7,594 nt of DNA from Spirochaetales bacterium (GCA_004525355.1 SPCK01000094.1:1-7594), one strand, 5' to 3'. Numbered from the stretch's first letter, positions 1 to 6,538 are shown. Made by a program: numbers and translations. The notes: generated by a model not told the origin, from the sequence alone.

Positions 1-891
1 AGCGGTACCCTATTCGCCACGAGCGGCGCGACGGACGGCGCAATGCTGTACGTAACGTTCGTCAACACGGCAACGGGCGCCAACCTGGGCGTGTGGTCCT
101 GGAACGGAATCGGCCCATGGGCGCAGGTCGGTTTCACTGCCGCGCTCGCCGCGAACGAATCGGTCCGATCGGTACTAGCGGCGAATACCGATCTCTTCGC
201 CGTGACGGCCCTGATCACTGGTACGGGCGACGATACAGTGACCACGCACTCGTTGTACTATTTCGACAGCACAAATTTTGTTGACGCAGGCATCCAGGAC
301 GCGGCCATCGGCCTGCCGAACTCGGTTGCGTATGACGGCTCCAATTACTGGTTCACGGCAGGAGCGGACATACTGACCGGGACAACGGCGGATGCCATAG
401 ATGTCGACCTTACCGCCCCTTCGGCCTTCTTTGGCGGCGTCACTAATCTGGCTCCTTCTGCCGTTTGTGCATTCACGACCAGAGATGGTACCGTTTATGA
501 CTACAACGCAAGCTGGAGTGCGGCCAGCTCCGTCTTCGAGAACTATCGTGACACGGACTACGCCTTCGGGCTACCTGCCTACGTGGACTACGGCACCAAA
601 CAAGCGCTCCTCGTTCCCACCAGGGTCTACCCGCGTTCGTCCTCGGACGTTTCGCCCGCCGGCGGCTACCTCGAGTTCGACGCGTTCGGCTTCAACGCGG
701 CAACGGCTGAAGCCAACGAGAATTATGATCTCGTCGCCGACGCGATCAACTTCTCCATCAGCCTGGACGGACTCTCGGTGCGAAGCATCGTCGCCTTCAA
801 CAACGACACGCTGTTCGCACTGACCGACGGTAACGGGCTGTGGTCCGACCATTTCAGTGCCGGATCCTGGTCCGGATGGCGCAGGGAGTAA
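1..891 (+). CDS. Secreted beta-propeller-like protein, C-terminal part (5' end outside window)
   Basis: The reading frame is open from base 1 to the TAA at 889-891, so this is the last 296 residues of a longer protein; the ATG at 43 is internal. I do not recognise a named family. The fragment is rich in Asp, Asn, Thr, Ser, Ala and aromatic residues, with one Lys and one Cys, which fits an exported protein. Blade-like units recur. LFA followed by a Thr/Gly/Asp turn and an aromatic strand begins at nt 10, 193 and 811, and the second and third units are preceded by SVRSVLA (nt 160) and SVRSIVA (nt 775). This suggests a beta-propeller or similar all-beta repeat fold; that is inference. The signal peptide or lipobox, if any, lies outside the window. 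The stop is 13 bases before rarA, so the two are probably co-transcribed, but no functional link is evident. Confidence 0.75.
   Translation, partial: SGTLFATSGATDGAMLYVTFVNTATGANLGVWSWNGIGPWAQVGFTAALAANESVRSVLAANTDLFAVTALITGTGDDTVTTHSLYYFDSTNFVDAGIQDAAIGLPNSVAYDGSNYWFTAGADILTGTTADAIDVDLTAPSAFFGGVTNLAPSAVCAFTTRDGTVYDYNASWSAASSVFENYRDTDYAFGLPAYVDYGTKQALLVPTRVYPRSSSDVSPAGGYLEFDAFGFNAATAEANENYDLVADAINFSISLDGLSVRSIVAFNNDTLFALTDGNGLWSDHFSAGSWSGWRRE
883..888 (+). promoter_or_regulatory. Distant Shine-Dalgarno-like site for rarA
   Basis: AGGGAG lies just before the stop codon of the upstream gene and is the only purine-rich ribosome-binding candidate near the rarA start. Its spacing to the ATG at 905 is 16 bases, longer than usual, so initiation may depend on translational coupling with the upstream gene. 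It is too far downstream to serve the in-frame GTG at 857. Confidence 0.35.
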
Positions 892-904
892 CCGCGACGA
901 TTCA

Positions 905-3130
905 ATGAGCGACGATCTTTTTACCGCCGCCCCCCCGGGCGGCGGTTCCGTATCCGGAGCCTCGGGCGCGCCGCTGGCGGACAGGATGCGTCCGCGGACG
1001 CTTGACGAGTTCATCGGGCAGGAACATATCGTCGGCCCAGGTCGGCTTCTGCGGCGGGCGATACAGCGCGACCGCCTGTCGTCCATCATCCTGTCCGGCC
1101 CGCCTGGCACCGGCAAGACGACCCTGGCCCGTATCGTTGCCAACACCACCAGTTCACGCTTCCTGTCCATCAACGCGGTATTGTCCGGCGTACAGGCCAT
1201 ACGCGACTCGATAGAGTCGGCCAGGCGCGAGCGCGACCTGTACGACCGCCGGACCATACTCTTCGTGGACGAGGTGCATCGCTGGAACAAGGCCCAGCAG
1301 GACGCCCTGCTGCCCTGGGTGGAGAACGGCACGATCATCCTGGTGGGCGCTACCACCGAAAATCCTTTCTTCGAGGTAAACAAGGCTTTGGTCAGCCGGT
1401 CGCGCGTGTTTCAGCTGCAGTCCCTGGGCGAAGACGACCTCCTCAAGGCAGCCCGGGCGGCACTTGGCGACAACGAGCGCGGCTACGGCCGTTGGATCGT
1501 CAACTTTGAGGACGGTGCGCTGGAGCATCTTGTCGCGGTGGCCGACGGCGACGCCCGCTCCCTCCTCAACGCGTTGGAGCTTGCGGTCGAGACGAGCGTC
1601 GAACCCTGGCCGCCGACTGACGGCTGTGAAGTACGTGTAACCATGCAAGCCGCCGAGGAGAGCATCCAGAAGCGCGCCGTACTCTACGACCGCGACGGCG
1701 ATTATCATTACGACGCCTCCAGCGCGCTGATAAAGAGCTTGCGCGGCTCGGATCCCGATGCGGCCCTCTACTGGGTGGCGCGCATGGTATATGCCGGTGA
1801 GGATCCGCGTTTTATATTCCGGCGCCTGCTCATTTCAGCCGCGGAAGACGTCGGTCTGGCGGACCCGCAGGCGCTGCGAACCGTCGAGGCCTGTACGGCG
1901 GCCTTCGAGCGGATAGGAATGCCGGAAGGGCAGTTCTTCCTGGCCCAGGCTGCGCTTTACCTGGCGACCGCGCCCAAGTCCAACTCCACTATGGCCTATT
2001 ACGACGCTCTGGCCGCCGTGGAAAAGGAAAAGGCTGAAGTACCCGATCACCTGAAGGACGCCAGCCGCGATGCCGACGGCTTTGGACACGGCGCGGGCTA
2101 CCTGTATCCGCATGCCTACAAGGGCCACTGGGCGGCCCAGCAATACCTGCCCGACTCCCTGCGGGGCGCCGTGTTCTACCGTCCGGGCGCGATCGGCCAC
2201 GAAGCGACGCTCCGGGACGAGGTCCTGCGAAGACGCGACACGCAGCTTGCCGCCTGGCTGGCCGGAGACGAATCGCCCGGCGGGGCCGCCGTTGCAAGAC
2301 GTGTCGAGGAAGCATGGAGCGCCAGGACGGGAACCGCGGCCCTGCTTTCGGACCTCCGCAACGCCGTGATGGCAGCGCTGAACCCGCAGCGGCACGAGAA
2401 CATACTCGTCCTGAACGCCGATGACGGCCTTTTGGCGAGGGAAGCATCGCGTCGTTGCACGGACGGCTCGGTATGCGCGATGGTCCGCGATGCCGCGGCC
2501 ATCGAGCGCCTGGCTTACGCGTACTCCGACGTGGAAGAACTTCTGCGACCTGCCATCGTTGCCTGCCCCGATCCTGCCTCGGTGGCCCAGAAAGCAATTG
2601 GCGCGGTGGGCCACGAAGCCTTCGACTCGGTTATCGCCATCGGATTCCTGTCCGCAAACACAGAAGAAGCCCTGTCGGGCTTGCGCGCCTGCTCGGAGGC
2701 CTTCCTTTCTGCGCGTTTCGTTCTGGCCGAACGCAGGCCAGCCGCCAAGGGATTCCTGCCTGGCCTGGTCGCGGATAGACTGGCACCGGAGCAAGCCCGG
2801 GCCTTTGGCTCCGCTGACGCCGCCTTCTACGACGAAGGCTTGGCCGGCGGCCACTCCGAGGACAGCCTGGTTTCCGCGCTGTCTGGAATCGGATTATCGG
2901 TCGCGTCAACCGTACGCCTGGATGGCCAGAGCGAACGCCGCCTGGGGGATCGCGAGGCAGAGGCTTGGATGGCTGACTCGTCTGCCTACGGAGCGTTCGT
3001 CCGAGTCCACATGGGCGAAGAAATGGCGGTGCGAATCCTGGAAGCCCTGAAGGCCGCATTCGCATCGGGCGCGGTGGCCTGGCCCGCTTCATGGCTCGTC
3101 GCTGTCGCCGCTCGCGCCCAAGCGCTATAA
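905..3130 (+). CDS. rarA: RarA/MgsA-type AAA+ recombination factor with a C-terminal methyltransferase-like extension
   Basis: RarA (MgsA) is a cytoplasmic clamp-loader-like AAA+ ATPase that acts at stalled replication forks and binds single-stranded DNA ends. Visible here are Walker A GPPGTGKT at 65-72, Walker B with ILFVDEVHR at 118-126, sensor 1 GATTENP at 148-154, and a sensor 2 helix with DARSLLN at 216-222. The lid and oligomerisation domain follows (about 270-432), with LRGSDPDAALYW and SAAEDVGLADP as in Escherichia coli RarA. E. coli RarA ends near residue 447, whereas this protein is 741 residues. The extra part (about 433-741) contains a Rossmann-like series. Strand 1 is ILVLNADDG (500-508), followed by strands near 523-528, 550-554, 574-580 (FDSVIAI) and 604-609. 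It resembles a class I methyltransferase, but two of the three motif I glycines are replaced. RarA proteins fused to such a domain are known to me from annotation (PRK13341-type). The ATG at 905 is chosen because RarA homology begins at about residue 23 and the other in-frame start, GTG at 857, lies inside the upstream gene without a ribosome site. Confidence 0.93.
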   Translation: MSDDLFTAAPPGGGSVSGASGAPLADRMRPRTLDEFIGQEHIVGPGRLLRRAIQRDRLSSIILSGPPGTGKTTLARIVANTTSSRFLSINAVLSGVQAIRDSIESARRERDLYDRRTILFVDEVHRWNKAQQDALLPWVENGTIILVGATTENPFFEVNKALVSRSRVFQLQSLGEDDLLKAARAALGDNERGYGRWIVNFEDGALEHLVAVADGDARSLLNALELAVETSVEPWPPTDGCEVRVTMQAAEESIQKRAVLYDRDGDYHYDASSALIKSLRGSDPDAALYWVARMVYAGEDPRFIFRRLLISAAEDVGLADPQALRTVEACTAAFERIGMPEGQFFLAQAALYLATAPKSNSTMAYYDALAAVEKEKAEVPDHLKDASRDADGFGHGAGYLYPHAYKGHWAAQQYLPDSLRGAVFYRPGAIGHEATLRDEVLRRRDTQLAAWLAGDESPGGAAVARRVEEAWSARTGTAALLSDLRNAVMAALNPQRHENILVLNADDGLLAREASRRCTDGSVCAMVRDAAAIERLAYAYSDVEELLRPAIVACPDPASVAQKAIGAVGHEAFDSVIAIGFLSANTEEALSGLRACSEAFLSARFVLAERRPAAKGFLPGLVADRLAPEQARAFGSADAAFYDEGLAGGHSEDSLVSALSGIGLSVASTVRLDGQSERRLGDREAEAWMADSSAYGAFVRVHMGEEMAVRILEALKAAFASGAVAWPASWLVAVAARAQAL
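923..946 (+). repeat. GC-rich perfect inverted repeat at the start of rarA
   Basis: A perfect 10-bp inverted repeat (ACCGCCGCCC at 923-932, GGGCGGCGGT at 937-946) with a CCCC loop begins 18 bases after the first base of the rarA start codon. It encodes Thr-Ala-Ala-Pro-Pro-Gly-Gly-Gly in the non-conserved N-terminal tail. A five-T run (918-922) lies on its 5' side, which is the wrong side for an intrinsic terminator of the plus strand. It could form a stable RNA hairpin that affects initiation, or it may simply reflect Ala/Pro/Gly codons in a GC-rich genome. Confidence 0.6.
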
Positions 3131-3131
3131 T
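3126..3131 (+). promoter_or_regulatory. Candidate -10 box for a leaderless ATP-grasp transcript
   Basis: A perfect TATAAT contains the rarA stop codon TAA (3128-3130) and ends six bases before the ATG at 3138. A transcript initiated at the usual distance would begin at or next to that A, giving a leaderless message. The -35 region is weak: CTGTCG at 3102-3107 with an 18-base spacer matches 3 of 6 consensus bases, and there is no extended -10 TG. The gene lacks a clear Shine-Dalgarno sequence, which is consistent with leaderless or coupled translation. A chance occurrence is possible. Confidence 0.3.
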
Positions 3132-3137
3132 CGACGC

Positions 3138-4088
3138 ATGGGCATACGACTCGTCTACGGCCTCAAGACACACGATCCGGCCTACCTACTCGAATTCTTT
3201 CCTGCCAGGCGACTTGCAGACGCCGCCAAGTCCATGGGCCTGGATTACACTGCCCTGCTGTTCTCCCCGGACACGAACGCGAACGCGATCATCGACGAAT
3301 GCCGCTCCCACGTCGCCCTGCTGCGGGGCGAACTGCCGCGGGACCTCTACGAGACGCTCGAGGGCGCGGGTATACGCACGGTGAACAATGCGCCCGCAGC
3401 GGCGCTGGCCACGGACAAATACGCTTCAAGCCTGTTCTTCTCGTCGATGTGTTGCACCCACCCTTCGACGGTGACGTTTCAGATCGAGGCGGGCCAGCAG
3501 TGTCCGCCCCCGAAAACCCCGCCCTTCGTGGTCAAGCCGCGCTTCGGCAAGATGGGTTACGGGGTCGCCTTGATAACGTCGATACAGGAGTGGAACGAAT
3601 ATCTTGCGTTAGCAGTCGATCGCCCCCGACCGGGTAATCCGGCTTTCGTCATCCAGTGCATCGCCCAGGACTACCTGACCGCGTCGCATGGCCGGGACGT
3701 ACGATTCTTCTTCGCCGACTGGATGCATGGCGACGATCGTGCCGGGTCCGGCGCTGCGATTTCCGTGCCGCACGCGGGAATGCCCGGAGTCTCGTCCGTG
3801 TGCGTAAAGCGCAGTGGGCCTGGCTTCCTGTCCAATGCCCACGCAGGCGGCGTCATGGAACCGTTCGACGCCCCCGCGAGCCTCCGGTCCGAAGCCGAAC
3901 GCATTTTCAATGCCTCGGGGCTGGACTACGGAACGGTGGATTTTCTTTTCGCAAACAGCATGGAAACGGCCTTCATGGTCTGCGAACTGAACGCATGCCC
4001 CGGATTCGAGGAATTGGAACGGGTTACCGGCCTTGATGCGGCGCATGCCATTCTCGCACGCGTCGCTGCCCGGATGGAAAGGACCTGA
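3138..4088 (+). CDS. RimK-type ATP-grasp ligase, substrate unknown
   Basis: ATP-grasp enzymes of this group join a carboxylate to an amine through an acylphosphate. RimK relatives add glutamate or similar amino acids to proteins, cofactors or carrier peptides. The 316-residue length fits the RimK/LysX group. The N-terminal pre-ATP-grasp domain spans about 1-90. Then come NAPAAALATDK (84-94, conserved DK), the ATP-binding strand FVVKPRFGKMGYG (130-142, Lys133 and the glycine loop), VIQ (171-173) with GRDVRFFF (185-192), and KRSGPGFLSNAHAGG (224-238), which parallels the RimK basic and SNxHRGG segment. The metal-binding end is TVDFLF (Asp268) and CELNACPG (Glu283, Asn285), followed by a GLD motif. 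All expected catalytic and metal ligands appear present, so it is probably active. It starts 7 bases after rarA with no obvious ribosome site, and its stop is 5 bases before folC. The substrate cannot be read from sequence; D-Ala-D-Ala ligase is less likely given the RimK-like motifs. Confidence 0.85.
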   Translation: MGIRLVYGLKTHDPAYLLEFFPARRLADAAKSMGLDYTALLFSPDTNANAIIDECRSHVALLRGELPRDLYETLEGAGIRTVNNAPAAALATDKYASSLFFSSMCCTHPSTVTFQIEAGQQCPPPKTPPFVVKPRFGKMGYGVALITSIQEWNEYLALAVDRPRPGNPAFVIQCIAQDYLTASHGRDVRFFFADWMHGDDRAGSGAAISVPHAGMPGVSSVCVKRSGPGFLSNAHAGGVMEPFDAPASLRSEAERIFNASGLDYGTVDFLFANSMETAFMVCELNACPGFEELERVTGLDAAHAILARVAARMERT

Positions 4089-4093
4089 TAGTC

Positions 4094-5425
4094 ATGGAAG
4101 AATTTGCATGCGCGGACGCGGTCTATGATTTCCTCAATCGGTTCCTGAACTTCGAGCGCAAATTGGAGCCCCCCGCCTACCGGCTCGATCGTATGGTCGC
4201 GCTCAAAGACCTGTTCGGGGCTCCCGACGAAACCTACCGGGCCGTTCACGTCGCCGGTTCAAAGGGCAAGGGCTCGACCGCCACCATGATCGCGTCCATC
4301 CTCAGCCTGGTCGATCCGCCGGTCGGCCTGTACACCTCGCCGCACCTGCTGCATTTTACCGAGCGCATAGCCGTGAACGGCGACCCAGTCGGCGATGGCA
4401 TACTGCTTCCCTGCGCTGAAGAACTGGCGGCCGGGCTTCAGGGCCGAGCTCCCGAGGATTTTCCGGGCGGCGAGGCGCCCACCTACTTCGAACTTCTGAC
4501 CATGCTGGGCTTTCTCTGTTTTCGAAAGGCCGGCTGCAAAAGGGCGGTCATCGAGGTGGGCCTGGGCGGCCGGCTCGATTCAACCAACGTGATCACGCCC
4601 GAGGTCTGCGTCATCACGCCCATCGAACTGGAGCATACGGAACTTCTGGGCGACACGATTCCGAAAATCGCTTCGGAGAAAGCCGGCATCATCAAATCCG
4701 GTATACCCGTGTATACGAGCGCGTTGCGGCCGGACGCCCTGCGGGTAATCCGGGATACAGCCATCCGGATGGCCGCACCGTTGACCGTGCTCGACGAGGC
4801 TGCGGAAATAGGCGATGTGCGTATCAGCGCTTCGGGCACTTCATTCACAGCTCGCTTCATGGACAGGAGATCCGGGCCGGCTTCCCTCGATCTGGTCACG
4901 CCGCTCATCGGCGAGGTACAGGCGCGCAACGCGACACTCGCCGCCCTTGTCGCCCTCGATCTCGGAATTGCTTCTGACACGATCGCAGAAGGCCTGCGCC
5001 TCGGTCGGCTTCGCGCGCGTTTCGAGATTATCCCTGGAAACCCGACGGTTGTACTGGACGGCGCGCATACCCCCGACTCGGTCCGAGCCTGCGCGGCCGA
5101 TTTCCTCTCGATCTTCCCATTGGGTGGGATTCTCCTGTTCGGCTGCGCCAAGGACAAAGATCCGATAGCCATGGCAGGCGAGCTTTCGGGAATATCGGGC
5201 GATGTGATCGTAACCCGGCCAGGTACGTTCAAGGAGAGCGACGTGGATGCCATCGCGGAGGCTTTTGCCGGAAAGGGTTTCAGCGTCCGCATAGAAGCGG
5301 ACACGCAGAAGGCCATCCTCGCCGCGCTCGACCATGCCGCGAAGAGAAACGCTCCCCTACTGATAACCGGGTCGTTTTACCTGTGCGCCGAGGCGGCACG
5401 GTTTCTTGAAGGAAGAAACGGCTGA
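4094..5425 (+). CDS. folC: FolC: folylpolyglutamate synthase / dihydrofolate synthase
   Basis: FolC is a cytoplasmic Mur-ligase-family enzyme that uses ATP to add glutamate to dihydropteroate and/or folates, making and retaining the C1 cofactor. The 443-residue length is typical. Visible motifs are the P-loop GSKGKGST (55-62), the TSPHL loop (81-85), VIEVGLGGRLDSTN (152-165), and LEHTELLGDTIPKIASEKAGIIK (179-201) with Lys196 at the position of the carbamylated lysine. The C-terminal ligase domain starts near 310 with LDGAHTPDS (321-329) and ends with TGSFYL (425-430). Two positions differ from common forms: LEH for LDH, and AHTP for AHNP. Whether it also has dihydrofolate synthase activity cannot be decided here. 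A good ribosome site, AAAGGA at 4078-4083, lies 10 bases before the ATG and overlaps the end of the ATP-grasp gene, indicating co-translation. It is the last gene of the plus-strand run. Confidence 0.93.
   Translation: MEEFACADAVYDFLNRFLNFERKLEPPAYRLDRMVALKDLFGAPDETYRAVHVAGSKGKGSTATMIASILSLVDPPVGLYTSPHLLHFTERIAVNGDPVGDGILLPCAEELAAGLQGRAPEDFPGGEAPTYFELLTMLGFLCFRKAGCKRAVIEVGLGGRLDSTNVITPEVCVITPIELEHTELLGDTIPKIASEKAGIIKSGIPVYTSALRPDALRVIRDTAIRMAAPLTVLDEAAEIGDVRISASGTSFTARFMDRRSGPASLDLVTPLIGEVQARNATLAALVALDLGIASDTIAEGLRLGRLRARFEIIPGNPTVVLDGAHTPDSVRACAADFLSIFPLGGILLFGCAKDKDPIAMAGELSGISGDVIVTRPGTFKESDVDAIAEAFAGKGFSVRIEADTQKAILAALDHAAKRNAPLLITGSFYLCAEAARFLEGRNG
5401..5419. repeat. Short perfect inverted repeat at the convergent gene ends
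   Basis: GTTTCTT (5401-5407) and AAGAAAC (5413-5419) form a perfect 7-bp stem with a 5-base loop at the very end of folC, 17 bases beyond the stop codon of the opposing GGDEF gene. There is no T-run on either strand after the stem, so it is not a convincing intrinsic terminator. It is the only stem of note at this convergent junction, which has a 10-base gap (5426-5435), and may act in RNA 3'-end formation or be chance. Confidence 0.25.
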
Positions 5426-5435
5426 AGCAGGGGAT

Positions 5436-6464
5436 TCAGGCTTCGACGCGGTTGCGGCCCAGTTGCTTTGCCCGGTACATGGCCAAGTCCACTCGCGCCA
5501 CCCATTCGCCGGGGCTTTCGCTCTTCCTCAACTCGGCCGCTCCGATTGAAACGGTGACCGAGAAAGTCTTGCCTTCGCGCTTCACGGAAGTCATTTCTAT
5601 GAATGAACGGATGCGTTCGGCGACTGTCAGGGCGACGTCCAGCGTCGCGCCGGGGAGCAGCACGAAGAACTCCTCGCCGCCGTAGCGCCCGGCGTAATCC
5701 TCCGTACGCAGGCAGGTGTGAATGGCATCGCCGGTGGTCCTGATCGCCTCGTCGCCGGCCAGATTTCCCCAAGTGTCGTTGACCGACTTGAAACGGTCCA
5801 AGTCTATCATGAGGCCGGACAGCGTCACGTCCAGCTCGGATGTTTTTCTGACCTCCAGCTCAATTCGCGACGCGAGGCTCTGCCTGGACAGGAGACCCGA
5901 GAGCACGTCGAGCCTGGCGCCGGCAGCGAGTTTCTTGTCTTCGGTCTCGAGCACCTTCTTCTTCTCGGTCGCGACCGCGAGTGCTTCCTTGAGGTTCATC
6001 TGCCTGTCCAGAAGCTTGCTCGACAGGGCTTCTTCCTGATGCACGGCCCGACGATAAAAATCGCGCTCTGCCACAAGGCGCTCCTGCGCGGCCAGTCGTA
6101 TCGTGGCGGCCTTCAGCCTGAGCTGGAATTCAAGCGTTTCAAAGGGTTTCGTGATAAAATCATCCGCGCCCGCGACCATGATCTTCTCGAGCTGCTTATC
6201 CCCGACGGACGAGGACATGAGGACGATCTGGAGCGGCCGCATCGAGTAGAGCTTCTTCAGTTGCGCACATACGTCGTATCCCTCGCCGTCAGGCAGCGCG
6301 ATATCCAGGAATACGACCGATACCGCGACGCGCTCAGCCATGTCCATCGCCTGAGCCGCTGTTTCCACGGAATGTACCAGGAAACCCGGCTCGACCATGC
6401 TCTTGAGCTCGCTCAGGAATGCGGGGCTTTCATCGACCAATAACAAACGAACTTGACTTTCCAT
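5436..6464 (-). CDS. Response regulator with diguanylate cyclase (REC-coiled coil-GGDEF)
   Basis: This is a cytoplasmic signalling protein that makes c-di-GMP from two GTP under control of phosphorylation. The REC domain (about 5-122) has the acidic pair Asp11/Glu12, the phospho-acceptor Asp54 in FLDIALPDG, Ser84-86 at the switch position and Lys106 in ITKP. A charged helical linker rich in Glu, Lys and Leu (about 123-183) looks like a coiled coil. The GGDEF domain (about 184-342) begins with DVLSGLLSR and contains MIDLDRFKSVND (219-230, metal and GTP residues), the product-inhibition site RTED (253-256) and the catalytic GGEEF (262-266). It ends with a typical MYRAKQLGRNRV segment. All catalytic residues appear intact, as in PleD- and WspR-like proteins. 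The ATG at 6464 has a GGAAG ribosome site 6 bases upstream. The cognate histidine kinase is not in the window. The gene lies 99 bases downstream of the DUF445 gene on the same strand and converges with folC. Confidence 0.93.
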   Translation of the reverse strand: MESQVRLLLVDESPAFLSELKSMVEPGFLVHSVETAAQAMDMAERVAVSVVFLDIALPDGEGYDVCAQLKKLYSMRPLQIVLMSSSVGDKQLEKIMVAGADDFITKPFETLEFQLRLKAATIRLAAQERLVAERDFYRRAVHQEEALSSKLLDRQMNLKEALAVATEKKKVLETEDKKLAAGARLDVLSGLLSRQSLASRIELEVRKTSELDVTLSGLMIDLDRFKSVNDTWGNLAGDEAIRTTGDAIHTCLRTEDYAGRYGGEEFFVLLPGATLDVALTVAERIRSFIEMTSVKREGKTFSVTVSIGAAELRKSESPGEWVARVDLAMYRAKQLGRNRVEA

Positions 6465-6512
6465 ATTTTACTTCCGTTCCCGGGGCACTTTATTGCAACC
6501 CGCATGGGAATC

Positions 6513-6518
6513 AGTATA
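6513..6518 (-). promoter_or_regulatory. Possible -10 box for the GGDEF regulator gene
   Basis: On the minus strand TATACT lies about 48 bases upstream of the GGDEF start codon, within the only sizeable gap of the window. The best -35 candidate at a 17-base spacing, TGGAAT, matches about 3 of 6 consensus bases. I see no terminator after the DUF445 stop, so read-through from upstream is equally plausible. Confidence 0.3.
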
Positions 6519-6526
6519 GTGAAAGT

Positions 6527-6538
6527 AATCCTCGGATT
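6527..6538. repeat. Small dyad in the GGDEF upstream region
   Basis: AATCC-TC-GGATT is a perfect 5-bp dyad lying between the candidate -10 box (6513-6518) and its -35 position. The right arm is shared with a second, wider inverted pair: GGAATC at 6507-6512 and GATTCC at 6535-6540, which brackets the -10 box. The arrangement resembles a small operator but is short enough to be chance. Confidence 0.25.

Noticed and set aside
857..859. GTG as an upstream start for rarA
   Set aside because: It would overlap the upstream gene by 35 bases, has no ribosome site, and adds 16 residues (Pro/Gly/Asp-rich) with no RarA homology; the ATG at 905 is better.
918..946. Hairpin with T-run as an intrinsic terminator between the first gene and rarA
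   Set aside because: The T-run precedes the stem on the plus strand and would read as an A-run after the stem on the minus strand, so neither direction fits a terminator; it also lies inside rarA.
571..1383. Open frame of 270 codons on the minus strand across the rarA start
   Set aside because: It is Arg/Ser-rich, spans two real genes on the other strand and has no domain signature.
1835..2854. Long open frame of 339 codons on the minus strand, opposite rarA
   Set aside because: It lies wholly antisense to a gene with clear RarA motifs, shows no recognisable domain, and is the kind of open frame expected opposite GC-rich coding sequence.
4483..5316. Open frame of 277 codons on the minus strand, opposite folC
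   Set aside because: It is antisense to conserved FolC motifs, Ser/Arg-rich with low-complexity composition, and without recognisable domains.
5718..6443. Open frame of 241 codons on the plus strand opposite the GGDEF gene
   Set aside because: The opposite strand carries complete REC and GGDEF motifs; this frame has none.
6515..6520. TATAGT as a plus-strand -10 box in the intergenic gap
   Set aside because: No plus-strand gene follows; downstream plus-strand frames are shadows of the DUF445 gene.
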